A DNA stretch of 64,000 nt, taken from positions 124,001 through 188,000 of the forward strand of contig NZ_JAAGLU010000003.1 of NCBI RefSeq assembly GCF_010550245.1, in the 5' to 3' direction. The notes under the pieces were generated by a model. That model worked only from the letters and a program-made list of their open reading frames with translations, was not told the origin of the DNA and searched no databases. Positions within the stretch are counted from its first letter, which is position 1. Each line of letters begins with the position of its first letter. Of this stretch, positions 9,301-16,331 are shown one piece after another. The stretch is from Streptomyces sp. SID12501. GTDB taxonomy: Bacteria > Actinomycetota > Actinomycetes > Streptomycetales > Streptomycetaceae. Both the position numbers and the translations under genes were made by a program.

Positions 9301-10057
9301 CCGCACCTCCGCGGAGCTCGCGGTCACGGGCGGCGGCCCGCTGGCACCCGTCGTCCTCGGGCCCGACGGCCGGACACTGCTGCTCCCTGGCTTCGCCGGG
9401 AACGACGCCACCACGGAGGTCTGGGATCTAGGCACCGGCAACCCCCACCGGACGGCGACCCTGCCGGGGCTCACCGGGGACGTCGTGGCCGCGCGCCCCG
9501 ACGGACACCTGCTCGTCGGATCCGACGGCCAGAGCGCGCGGCTGCCGTCCGGCCGGGTCACCGGCCGGGAACTCGCCGACGGCAGGACGGTCACCGCCTT
9601 GGCGTTCAGCCCCGACGGCAGCCGACTGGCGGTCGGTGACGAGTCCGGCCGGGTCACCCTGTGGGACGGCGACGCCGAGCACCGGACCGGCGTCCTGACT
9701 GCGTTCGCCGGTGCGGACGGCCAGGAGGCGGTGACCGCGCTCGCCTTCTCGTCCGACGGCCGCACCCTCGCGGTCGGCGGCGACGACAGCACCCTCCAGC
9801 TCTGGGACACCTCCTCCCAGCAGCTCCTGGGCACCGACCTGCCCACGTCCGGCGACGAGATCCGGTCGGTCGCGTTCGGCGGGGACGGCAACACGCTCTA
9901 CGCCGCCTCCCCGCACACCCCGCTCCTGACCTACTCCCTCGCCCCGGGGCGGGCCGCCGAGGCCGTCTGCGCGCGCACGGGAGGCGGACTGACCAGGGCG
10001 CAGTGGCGAACCTACGTCCCCGACGCCCCGTACCGGGAGATCTGCGGCGGGACGTGA
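6323..10057 (+). CDS. HTH - nSTAND NTPase - WD40 repeat protein
   Basis: A 1244-residue signalling NTPase of a type common in Streptomyces. Residues 12-75 are an XRE-like helix-turn-helix (RLAHDLRVLREKAGSPTYRE). The STAND NTPase follows, with Walker A GPSGSGKSS near 145 and Walker B VIVDQFEEL near 203. A single membrane-type helix lies near 511-530 (ALAAVLCALLVLALAAGLVA). The rest is a WD40 propeller with clear late repeats (LAFSPDGSRLAVGDESG, LAFSSDGRTLAVGGDDS). GTG at 6323 is preferred over the ATG at 6182 because AAAGG lies just upstream and because family members begin GRREKP-like. The WD40 part is presumably the sensor and the NTPase the switch. Whether the HTH binds DNA is not known. 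Confidence 0.85.
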   Translation: MGRREKPVDPEAGPVQRLAHDLRVLREKAGSPTYREMARRTHYSSSALSHAAGGEQLASLAVVVAYATALDADPEEWEERWRESKGAVEAEAVREVAAADEDTLPPYRGLARFEPGDSDLFFGRDRLLGELLELVREHRFAAVTGPSGSGKSSLLRAGLIPALRGASGDGRPAVIRVLTPGERPAHTHAGALTPQDGEQDTWVIVDQFEELFTLCQDRAERDRFLGLLLAARRPESRLRVVVAVRGDFYGHCAAHRELAEAVGRAGLLVGPMGPDELREVITKPAAAAGLLVERALTARIIDEVGDEPGALPLLSHALLETWRRRHGRTLTAATYEAAGGVHGAIAVTAEHAYVGLSEDRARAVRRVLLRLVVPGEGTADTRRPAERSELDSGPGAAGVVEHLAANRLITLDGATVELAHEALITGWPRLAAWIEEDRERLLAQRRLDEGARLWEEVDGDPGALYQGTRLARAEELFGADERPEDDLTARERAFLTASRSARDAAARKGRALAAVLCALLVLALAAGLVAWQQNRTSDQEAAKAAARRIAASAAGLRAADPRTSGLLGVAAWRVAPLTESRSALLGALFQPERDAFTDTQDGQDVRRFLTGGGRTLVSVAGRRVSLRDVTTGRRTASYTLPDGTDVIAVSQDARTFHLSGPDGERLWHPASGTSSAGTSSGTLGSDAAVLGFTATADGYLVSPDDTGSVQLRRTADDKVLFTTSLPDAPTTAALDAHGRVLALCPVGGAPQLWDTVRHTRLSGAWDKDQTICGTGTGADGGDRVLSLSRDGTRLAAVSGTALYAWDVHSGRRLVDTVSPGDGGFTQATFTPDGRFLATADSEGLAVWRLTDGGLRIFRAALTGTQARELTWDPGKDRVLRFLDGTTVRSYDVTSRLAPRWQSTPADATVLSPDGATLATASRSGAAYRFELRSTGTGRVLAHSTLSALPTNTGNAPLLVFSPDGRALVTSDLVRSHGSERQRFTVWDVPGHKVRTSAELAVTGGGPLAPVVLGPDGRTLLLPGFAGNDATTEVWDLGTGNPHRTATLPGLTGDVVAARPDGHLLVGSDGQSARLPSGRVTGRELADGRTVTALAFSPDGSRLAVGDESGRVTLWDGDAEHRTGVLTAFAGADGQEAVTALAFSSDGRTLAVGGDDSTLQLWDTSSQQLLGTDLPTSGDEIRSVAFGGDGNTLYAASPHTPLLTYSLAPGRAAEAVCARTGGGLTRAQWRTYVPDAPYREICGGT

Positions 10058-10091
10058 TTGTCCAGAGGTGACGGCGGGGGTCGCTGGACAA
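10058..10091 (+). terminator. Hairpin after the STAND gene
   Basis: TTGTCCAG and CTGGACAA form a perfect 8-bp stem starting at the base after the stop codon, with an 18-base loop. It has no T-tract, as is usual in Streptomyces. It could equally be an operator for the next gene, which begins 71 bases downstream. Confidence 0.4.
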
Positions 10092-10162
10092 CCACCGGGC
10101 CCGTGAGGATCGGGGCGTGGCCGTCCGGCCCCTGGAAATCCCGTCGTTTAAGGCTCTCGTTC

Positions 10163-11599
10163 ATGCGCACAGACACCTTCCTCCCCTCGCTCCTCCTGCT
10201 CGGCTCCCTCGCCCTGACGACGGCGTGCTCGTCCGGCGCGTCCGGCACCGAAACCGCGCCCGCCGGCCCCGGCGCGTCGTTCTCGGCGGCCGCCACCCGC
10301 GGTGTCGACCCGTCGAAGATCAAGGGCCTGGACATCGTCACCGACAGCAGCGAGCACAGCTCCTGCCCATACGCCGCCTCCTACCCGGCCGTCCCCGGCG
10401 CCGAGACGATGACGGCCGCGATGAAGAAGTACGTCGAGGCCCGCCTGACGGACTTCCGGTCGGGATCGTGCGCGGGCGACTCGGCGGCGGACAAGGCTCA
10501 CGAGCTGAACATCAGCTACGAGTTCCTGGTCGCCTCCGGCGACGCCCTGGGCGTCCGCCTGACGACCCGCGACGCCACGTCGGCCGGCGACGGTCTGATG
10601 ACGACGACGTACTGGTTCGACGGAAAGGACCGGGCGTACCGGACCGCCCTCGGGCTCGTCTCCGACGGCTCCCGGGACGCCTTCGTCGCCGCGCTGAAGA
10701 AGCAGCTCAGGGGACGGGAGGGCGTCGACCCCGCCTCGCTCGACGAGGCGTTCGCCGACCCGGCGAACCGCACCTCCGTCCTGGACGACATGGCCTTCAC
10801 CGCCGACGGCGGACTGCGGGTGACCTTCGACCGGGGCGAGGTCGGCGTCCCCGCGGCCGGACGCAACACCGTGACCCTCTCCAAGGCGACGATCACCCCG
10901 TGGCTGTCCGGCTTCGGCAAGCGCGCCCAGCGGCAGACCGTGCACCCGGGCGGCGGACTGGACCTCGGCGCCACCCACACCCCGGCCCCCGCCGTCCCCA
11001 CGCAGACGGCCTCGGGTACGGACACGACGGACTGCCGGAAGGTGAAGTGCGTCGCCCTCACCTTCGACGACGGGCCGGCCGTCCCCGAGACCGCGACGCT
11101 GTTGACGTACCTCGCGAAGTACCGGGCGCGCGTCACCTTCTTCACCGTCGGCCAGAACGTCGCCGCCCACCCCGAGCTCGTCCGCGCCGAGGCGCGTGCC
11201 GGGCACGAGATCGGCAACCACTCCTGGAACCACCCCGACCTCACCCGGCTCACCCCCGCGCAGATCAGCTCCCAGCTGACCCGTACCAGCGCGGCCATCA
11301 AGGCCGCCACCGGAAAGGCGCCCACCCTCTTCCGCCCGCCGTACGGCGCGGTCAACGCCACGGTGAAGGCGGCGACCACCCTCTCCCCCGTGCTGTGGGA
11401 CGTGGACACCGAGGACTGGAAGTACCCCGACGCCGCCAAGGTGGCCCGGACCGTCATCACCAAGACCGGACGCAACGACGTCGTCCTGATGCACGACATC
11501 CACCCCACTTCGGTCGCCGCCGTCCCCGAGATCCTGCGGACGCTGACCGCCAGCGGCTACCACTTCGTGACGGTCAGCCACCTGCGGGCCACCATGTGA
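10163..11599 (+). CDS. Lipoprotein polysaccharide deacetylase (NodB/CE4 family)
   Basis: A 478-residue exported deacetylase predicted to remove N- or O-acetyl groups from a cell-wall or extracellular glycan. The signal is MRTDTFLPSLLLLGSLALTT with lipobox LTTAC, so it should be anchored at Cys22. Residues 40-270 form an N-terminal domain of the DUF3298-like kind. The CE4 catalytic domain (about 295-478) has all the motifs: TFDDGP with the catalytic and metal Asp, HSWNHP with the two metal His, RPPYGAVN, and LMHDIHP. An upstream in-frame ATG (10058) would add 35 non-signal residues and is rejected. It is probably monocistronic, 71 bases after the hairpin that ends the STAND gene. Confidence 0.92.
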   Translation: MRTDTFLPSLLLLGSLALTTACSSGASGTETAPAGPGASFSAAATRGVDPSKIKGLDIVTDSSEHSSCPYAASYPAVPGAETMTAAMKKYVEARLTDFRSGSCAGDSAADKAHELNISYEFLVASGDALGVRLTTRDATSAGDGLMTTTYWFDGKDRAYRTALGLVSDGSRDAFVAALKKQLRGREGVDPASLDEAFADPANRTSVLDDMAFTADGGLRVTFDRGEVGVPAAGRNTVTLSKATITPWLSGFGKRAQRQTVHPGGGLDLGATHTPAPAVPTQTASGTDTTDCRKVKCVALTFDDGPAVPETATLLTYLAKYRARVTFFTVGQNVAAHPELVRAEARAGHEIGNHSWNHPDLTRLTPAQISSQLTRTSAAIKAATGKAPTLFRPPYGAVNATVKAATTLSPVLWDVDTEDWKYPDAAKVARTVITKTGRNDVVLMHDIHPTSVAAVPEILRTLTASGYHFVTVSHLRATM

Positions 11600-11819
11600 C
11601 CGGCCTTCGCGTCCTGGGAACCCCCGGCCCGCGCCACCGGCCTGACGGCGTGGCCGATGGTCCGGCCGACGCGTGGACGACGCCCTCATCTGTCGGACGC
11701 CCGCAGTCGACGGCGTCCCGATCCTCGCTCCGAGCCCCAGCCCGCTCGCGCCACAACGACGGCACCCCGCGCAGGCGCCGAGGGCGTGCGCGGGGCCGGG
11801 CCGGCCGATGGCGGTCAGC

Positions 11820-12060
11820 TCACGCCTTGCCCTTGCTGACCACCCACTTGTCGTGGCCCCGGTTGCGGACCGTCTCGTAGCCGGAGCGGAAGGAGCCGAG
11901 CCAGTTCAGGGTCAGGTTCGCCTCCGCCGTGGATCGCACGGGGGTGTAGCTGCTCGCCTCGTCCGCCGGTCCTCCCGTGGTGTTCTCGGCGACGTACGGG
12001 AAGGGGTACGCGGGTCGGGTCGCGGTGGTCTTCCCGCTGCTGTCGACCGATGTGGTGAGC
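11820..12060 (-). pseudogene. C-terminal remnant of an unrecognised gene
   Basis: The minus strand reads [19 protein letters not shown], then [20 protein letters not shown], ending KWVVSKGKA with a stop at 11820. The amino-acid texture is that of a genuine secreted-protein C-terminus, but there is no start, signal or upstream domain; reading further upstream runs into the plus-strand esterase remnant. I could not name the family with confidence. It and the adjacent esterase pseudogene meet tail to head near 12.06 kb, pointing to a deletion junction. The 220 bases between 11600 and 11820 hold nothing I can recognise. Confidence 0.45.
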
Positions 12061-12064
12061 AGGC

Positions 12065-13127
12065 TGTCAGGTGCCTCGCCCTGGGCCCCGCCACCGACCG
12101 GGAACCGGGCGACTTCCCCCTCCAGTCGCCCAACCAGCCGGGCGAGGCATGGGCCCGTCGCGACGATGACCAAGAACGCCAGGACAGGTGTCTGGTTCTA
12201 CACCGACTGCGCCTCCACCAGCGACCACCACTTTTCCGTCTACACCCCGCCCGGCTACGATCCGACGTGCTCGACGCCCTACCCGGTGTTCGTCCTCAGC
12301 CACGCGGCGGCGAGAACGAGATCGCCTGGTCCACCCGCGGCCGGCTGGAGCAGATCGTCGACAACCTGATCGCCGCCGGGCGGCTGCAGCCGGCCGTCGT
12401 CGTCATGCCCAACGGCTCCGGCCTCGCCACGGGCAGCTACACCACGGAGATCACCGACACCGTGCTGCCCTACGTCGAGCAGCACTACAACATCGGCACC
12501 GACACCGCCGACCGTGCCTTCGCCGGCACCAGCGCGTACGGAACCCAGGCGAACAACTTCCTCTTCAAGGACACCGACGCCTTCGGCTAGTACGGCGTCT
12601 GGTCCCCGGCCTCCGGTGCTCCCGCCGTCACGGTGACCGGCTCGGGCAACACGCCCGTCGATGACGCCTACAAGAACGCCGACCTCAAGAAGCTGCTCGG
12701 CATCCACCTCGCCATCGGCCAGGAGGATCTCGGTGGCAACGCGCCGATGATGACCGCCACCATCGAACGCGAGGGCCTCATCAACGCCGGCGTGCCCTTC
12801 ACCTACTACTCCGTCGGCGGCGGCCACACCTGGGCCTTCTGGCAGCAGACCCTGTACGACTTCCTCACCCGGGTCGGCTTCCGCGCCACGTCCACCACGG
12901 TGACCACCAGCTCAGCGAAGCTGACGGCCACCGTCACCCCCGCGACCACCGAACCCGCCACACCCGCCGGCACCGTCCAGTTCAAGGCCGACGGCGTTGA
13001 CCTCGGCAAGCCCGTCAGGGTCAGCGGCGGCAAGGCCGTCCTCACCGGGCGCTCCACCGCCTGGACCGGCAGGACCGTCACCGCCGTCTACAGCGGCGAC
13101 CGCCTCTACAACAGCAGCACCGGCTGA
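12065..13127 (+). pseudogene. Fes/esterase-D-like enzyme with C-terminal Ig-like domain, broken by frameshift and nonsense mutation
   Basis: The parts spell a secreted alpha/beta-hydrolase of the enterochelin-esterase type: [35 protein letters not shown] (nucleophile Ser region), YGVWSPASG, GGGHTWAFWQQ, then a bacterial Ig-like domain (TVQFKADGVDLGKPV). Two lesions are visible. Near 12303 one G is missing in a GCG run, so that LSH-GGGENE reads as LSH-AAARTR. At 12588 a TAG replaces the Tyr codon expected in FGYYGVW. A third frame change lies near 12.17 kb, and no signal peptide or start is preserved. The 3' end is followed by a strong terminator. The gene is recently dead, since the remaining codons keep their bias. 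Confidence 0.8.
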
Positions 13128-13129
13128 GA

Positions 13130-13159
13130 CCCGCAGGTGGGCCGGTCCGCACCTGCGGG
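13130..13159. terminator. Bidirectional stem-loop between convergent genes
   Basis: CCCGCAGGTG and CACCTGCGGG form a perfect 10-bp stem with a 10-base loop, directly after the esterase pseudogene and 31 bases before the 3' end of the convergent lipoprotein esterase. Its position suits a terminator for both strands. Confidence 0.7.
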
Positions 13160-13190
13160 CCGGCTCGCCTCGCTCACGGAATCGCCCGGC

Positions 13191-14624
13191 TCACTTCTTC
13201 TTCTGCTCGAAGAGCCAGTCCCGGATTCCCTCGATCGTGTAGGCGGCCCGCCAGGTGCAGACGTGGTTGTCGACGGAGTTCTCCGTCAGGCCGGGCCACA
13301 CCACCGTGCCCTTCTTCAGCGCCACGAAGTTGACCGGGGTCTTCTTGGCCCGCATCTGGGCGGCGTGCGGAGCGAACTCACCCGGTGTCAGCTGCCCGTC
13401 CCAGACGGCGCGGCTGATCTTCGCGCCTTCCTTCTCGAGGGTGTCCATGATGCCGGTCATGCCGGGGTAGGCCTGCTCGTCGCCCTGCGACACCACGGCC
13501 CAGATCTTCTGCTTGGCCAGCGGCTTGACCTGGGAGAGGTCGTCCCACTGGCCGGCCACGAGGAAGGAGGCGGCGAAGAGGCCGGGATAGGTGAAGTCGA
13601 GCGCGATCGACGTGATCGTGCCACCGGACTGACCGGTGGTGTACAGGCGCTTCCTGTCGATGCTGTACTTGCCGGCCAGCGAGTCGATGAGCCCCTTGAT
13701 GGTCTTCAGGGCCGGTGCGTTGCCGTCGCTGCCCTCGTCGTCTTCGCCGGTGAACTGCGGTGCGAGGACGAAGCACTCGTGCTTGGCCTGCTCCGACGGG
13801 CTGGCCCAGATGACGGCACCGAGCCCCTGGGTCAGCGTGATGAGCGGATTCGTACTCGCCGTGCCCCCGTCGTGCATGAACAGCACCAGGGGATACGACT
13901 TGGACTTGTCGTAGTTCTTCGGCACGAACAGGTTGTACTGCAGGGACCTGCCGGTGTCGGCGTCCGTGTACTTCAGCTGCTGGAAGTCATCGACGATCAG
14001 GTTGTCGACCTTGCTCGTCGTGATCGCCGTGCTGTTCGCGGCGTACGCGTCACCGCCGGTGGTGGTCACCGTGCCGACCTGGGTCACCTCGGCCGACGCC
14101 GTCTTCAGCGTGGGACTCTTCATGCCTCCGCCTCCGCCCGGGCCACCGGACGGAGAGCCCGACGGCGAGACGGTCGCGGACGACGACGGCGAAGCCGAGG
14201 CCGAGGCGGACGCGGAGGGCTGCTGCGAGGAGGACGACGAACCCGAGAAGCCGTCCTCGTACAGGCGGGCCGCCTCGTCCAGGGGCGAGAGCTCGATGAT
14301 GACGTAGCGACCGTTGGTCCCGTGCCCCGCTGTCGCCGCGGCGGTGTTGGCGTAGACGTTGGTCACGGTCCTGTCGGTGACCTTGAACGTGGCCGGCGAC
14401 AGCTTCGACGCGTCGATCTCCGTGTCGTACTCGAGGGCCACGGCGGTGAGCTTCTGCCCGTCCCCGAACACCTCGGTGATGGCCGTGCCCGCGACGATGT
14501 GACCAGAACTTGCGGCCAGTTGCACCCCGGCGACGCTGGTACGCGCCGCCCCGGAGGAACACCCGGCCACGGCGGGAACAGCGGTTGCGCCGACGATTCC
14601 GGCGAGCAGACTCCGGCGTTTCAC
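13191..14624 (-). CDS. Lipoprotein esterase/peptidase of the COG4099 (prolyl-oligopeptidase-like) type
   Basis: A 477-residue surface lipoprotein. GTG at 14624 is chosen because GGGAGAG precedes it and because it gives a compact signal with lipobox PAVAGC (Cys22). Residues 45-115 are an Ig-like N-terminal domain (EIDASKLSPATFKV). Residues 127-168 are a low-complexity Ser/Ala/Pro/Gly linker. The alpha/beta hydrolase follows, with LVLFMHDGG, nucleophile Ser333 in TTGQSGGTIT, and a C-terminal DNHVCTW His. It is likely a carboxylesterase; natural substrate unknown. It is convergent with the esterase pseudogene. The 420-base region upstream carries an ATCGTCAACA motif also found before the tannase-like gene at 41.1 kb. 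Confidence 0.82.
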   Translation of the reverse strand: MKRRSLLAGIVGATAVPAVAGCSSGAARTSVAGVQLAASSGHIVAGTAITEVFGDGQKLTAVALEYDTEIDASKLSPATFKVTDRTVTNVYANTAAATAGHGTNGRYVIIELSPLDEAARLYEDGFSGSSSSSQQPSASASASASPSSSATVSPSGSPSGGPGGGGGMKSPTLKTASAEVTQVGTVTTTGGDAYAANSTAITTSKVDNLIVDDFQQLKYTDADTGRSLQYNLFVPKNYDKSKSYPLVLFMHDGGTASTNPLITLTQGLGAVIWASPSEQAKHECFVLAPQFTGEDDEGSDGNAPALKTIKGLIDSLAGKYSIDRKRLYTTGQSGGTITSIALDFTYPGLFAASFLVAGQWDDLSQVKPLAKQKIWAVVSQGDEQAYPGMTGIMDTLEKEGAKISRAVWDGQLTPGEFAPHAAQMRAKKTPVNFVALKKGTVVWPGLTENSVDNHVCTWRAAYTIEGIRDWLFEQKKK

Positions 14625-14808
14625 TGATCTCTCTCCCTTGATAAACGACTCGATATGCCGACTCGCACAAGGAGTTCGGCTCGAAACCCCCACCTGCACA
14701 CGCCACCGCGCCGATCGTCAGCCGTCGCCGACCGCACAGACCGGAACGTCCGCCCCGACGGTCACATCTCTTTCGCAGTGATTGAGACCCTAGGTCCGCT
14801 CCGGAAGA

Positions 14809-14820
14809 ATCGTCAACAAT
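14809..14820. promoter_or_regulatory. GntR-type half-palindrome ATCGTCAACAAT in a 420-base intergenic region
   Basis: This sequence fits the general GntR operator form GT-N-AC and lies about 185 bases before the lipoprotein esterase start. ATCGTCAACA recurs at 41072-41081 before the tannase-like esterase. The rest of 14625-15046 shows no gene; it must hold the esterase promoter. The cognate regulator is unknown. Confidence 0.35.
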
Positions 14821-15046
14821 ATCGTCGACTACCTAGGAACGTCACAGCAGACACAGAGCGACCCACAGAAGCGCGGGCAAGTCGGCCGAACGCGCTACCG
14901 GGATTCAACGCGGCTCCGGTACGTCTTCAGGTTGCATCCGGAGGCCGGTCAGCGGATCGCGCCGGCGAAGGCGTTCGGGTGTGCTCGGTGTTCAACGACT
15001 GCGTGCGCGCCCGAGTCGACTTGATGCACATAGGTCCGAACAGGCC

Positions 15047-16216
15047 CTAACGCCGACCGTCGTCAACCAAGCGTGTCCTGGACGGCGCGCCAATGGCCGC
15101 CAGGGACTTGCGGAGACCGTGGAAGGTCCGGGGATGCCACCCGGTGAGTTTCCCCCACCGGTCGAGTCGGTAGCTCAGCGAGTTCGGGTGGAGATGCAGC
15201 TGCTCCGCGGCACGTGCGACCTGCATGTCGGCCCCGGCGAACGCGACCACGGCGTCGGCCAGGTGTCGGTGGTCGGTGGCCACCTGCCGTACGGGATCGA
15301 GGATCGCCGCCAGTCGGGCCGAGTCCTGGTGCATGCAGGCATCGGCCCAGACCTCTTCGAACCGGGCCATGGTGCGGTCCGCCCCGGGGAGACCGGCGCG
15401 AACGGCCGTCATGGCGAGGCGTGCGTCGCCGAGGGACGTGGCCGCACCGTGCAAGGCGTGGCGGACCAGTCCCACACCGCCGTGGCCGCGGTCCAGCGTC
15501 TGTGCCCCCAGGTGTTCCAGAGCCACGGGATCGACGCCCTGACACACCACCAGGCTCTCCTCGGCGAACTGACCGACGGCGAACAGGGCACCCATGGCCT
15601 CCAGTCGCCGGAGAAAACCGGCGGGCAGCACGGCGGTCGGGGCTCCCTCCCGCGTCCATGCCAGGGCAACGAAGTCACCCTCCGCGTCGAGGCCCAGTGT
15701 CCGCGCGTGTGCGCGGGCCTCGGTCTCCACGCTGCCGGCGAGCAGCAGCTCGATCAGCCTCTGGGATGCCGTGATCCGTCGTGTGTGCAGGGCCTGGCTC
15801 GCCTCTGCGTGGGCGGATGCCATCGTCGCGGCGAGCGCGGGGAGCGACGCGAACAGAAGGCTCGCCGCCTGCGGCAGCACGTCCTCGGTGTCCGCGTCGG
15901 CCGCCTGGGTGAGCGCTTCCCAGAGGGTCTCGTTGCCCAGGTGAAAGGCGCCGATGAGCACCTCGATGTCGATTCCCTGACGCGCTCGCCGGCCTGCCAG
16001 CACCGCGGCCGCGCCGAGTGCCTCTCCCGAGATCACCCGCCCCTCTGCGAGCGCGTCGAGCTGGTTGCGGTGCTGGAGCGCTACGGCCTGCGCGTGCTCG
16101 GCCGCGTCCACGAGGGCGTAGTCGGGCAGCTCGTGGCGGATCCGTGCCAGGGACCGGTCGGAGAGGGCTTCGGCGTCGACCTTCGTGCACAGGAGCGCGA
16201 GCCTGGCGTCCTTCAT
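15047..16216 (-). CDS. PucR/CdaR-type transcriptional regulator
   Basis: A 389-residue regulator. It has an N-terminal sensor part, a central GGDEF-like region, and a C-terminal PucR helix-turn-helix (VARAAEQLHLHPNSLSYRLD) near residues 345-375. PucR-type proteins usually respond to a metabolite and act on adjacent genes. Here the neighbour is the divergent indolepyruvate oxidoreductase, whose start is 115 bases away, so control of that gene is the natural inference. The ATG at 16216 is chosen by GAAGGG about ten bases upstream and by the start of recognisable sequence; the longer open frame runs back across the divergent promoter into the oxidoreductase gene. A 17-bp palindrome lies 23 bases before the start and suits autoregulation. 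Confidence 0.85.
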   Translation of the reverse strand: MKDARLALLCTKVDAEALSDRSLARIRHELPDYALVDAAEHAQAVALQHRNQLDALAEGRVISGEALGAAAVLAGRRARQGIDIEVLIGAFHLGNETLWEALTQAADADTEDVLPQAASLLFASLPALAATMASAHAEASQALHTRRITASQRLIELLLAGSVETEARAHARTLGLDAEGDFVALAWTREGAPTAVLPAGFLRRLEAMGALFAVGQFAEESLVVCQGVDPVALEHLGAQTLDRGHGGVGLVRHALHGAATSLGDARLAMTAVRAGLPGADRTMARFEEVWADACMHQDSARLAAILDPVRQVATDHRHLADAVVAFAGADMQVARAAEQLHLHPNSLSYRLDRWGKLTGWHPRTFHGLRKSLAAIGAPSRTRLVDDGRR

Positions 16217-16238
16217 CTCCGCAACCCTTCCGTTCGTC

Positions 16239-16255
16239 TTCGTGGATTCCACGAA
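16239..16255. promoter_or_regulatory. Perfect 17-bp palindrome in the pucR/indolepyruvate oxidoreductase divergent region
   Basis: TTCGTGGATTCCACGAA has 8-bp arms around a single T. It sits between the divergent starts at 16216 and 16332, the right place for an operator that controls both genes. A weaker GTGGCCAC core lies at about 16309-16316. The binding protein is probably the PucR-type regulator, by position only. Confidence 0.6.
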
Positions 16256-16331
16256 AAGGCTAGCGGCTATTGCCCGGTATCCCGGGATCACGTCAACTGA
16301 TTTTCGTTGTGGCCACGGGGATACTCGATCC

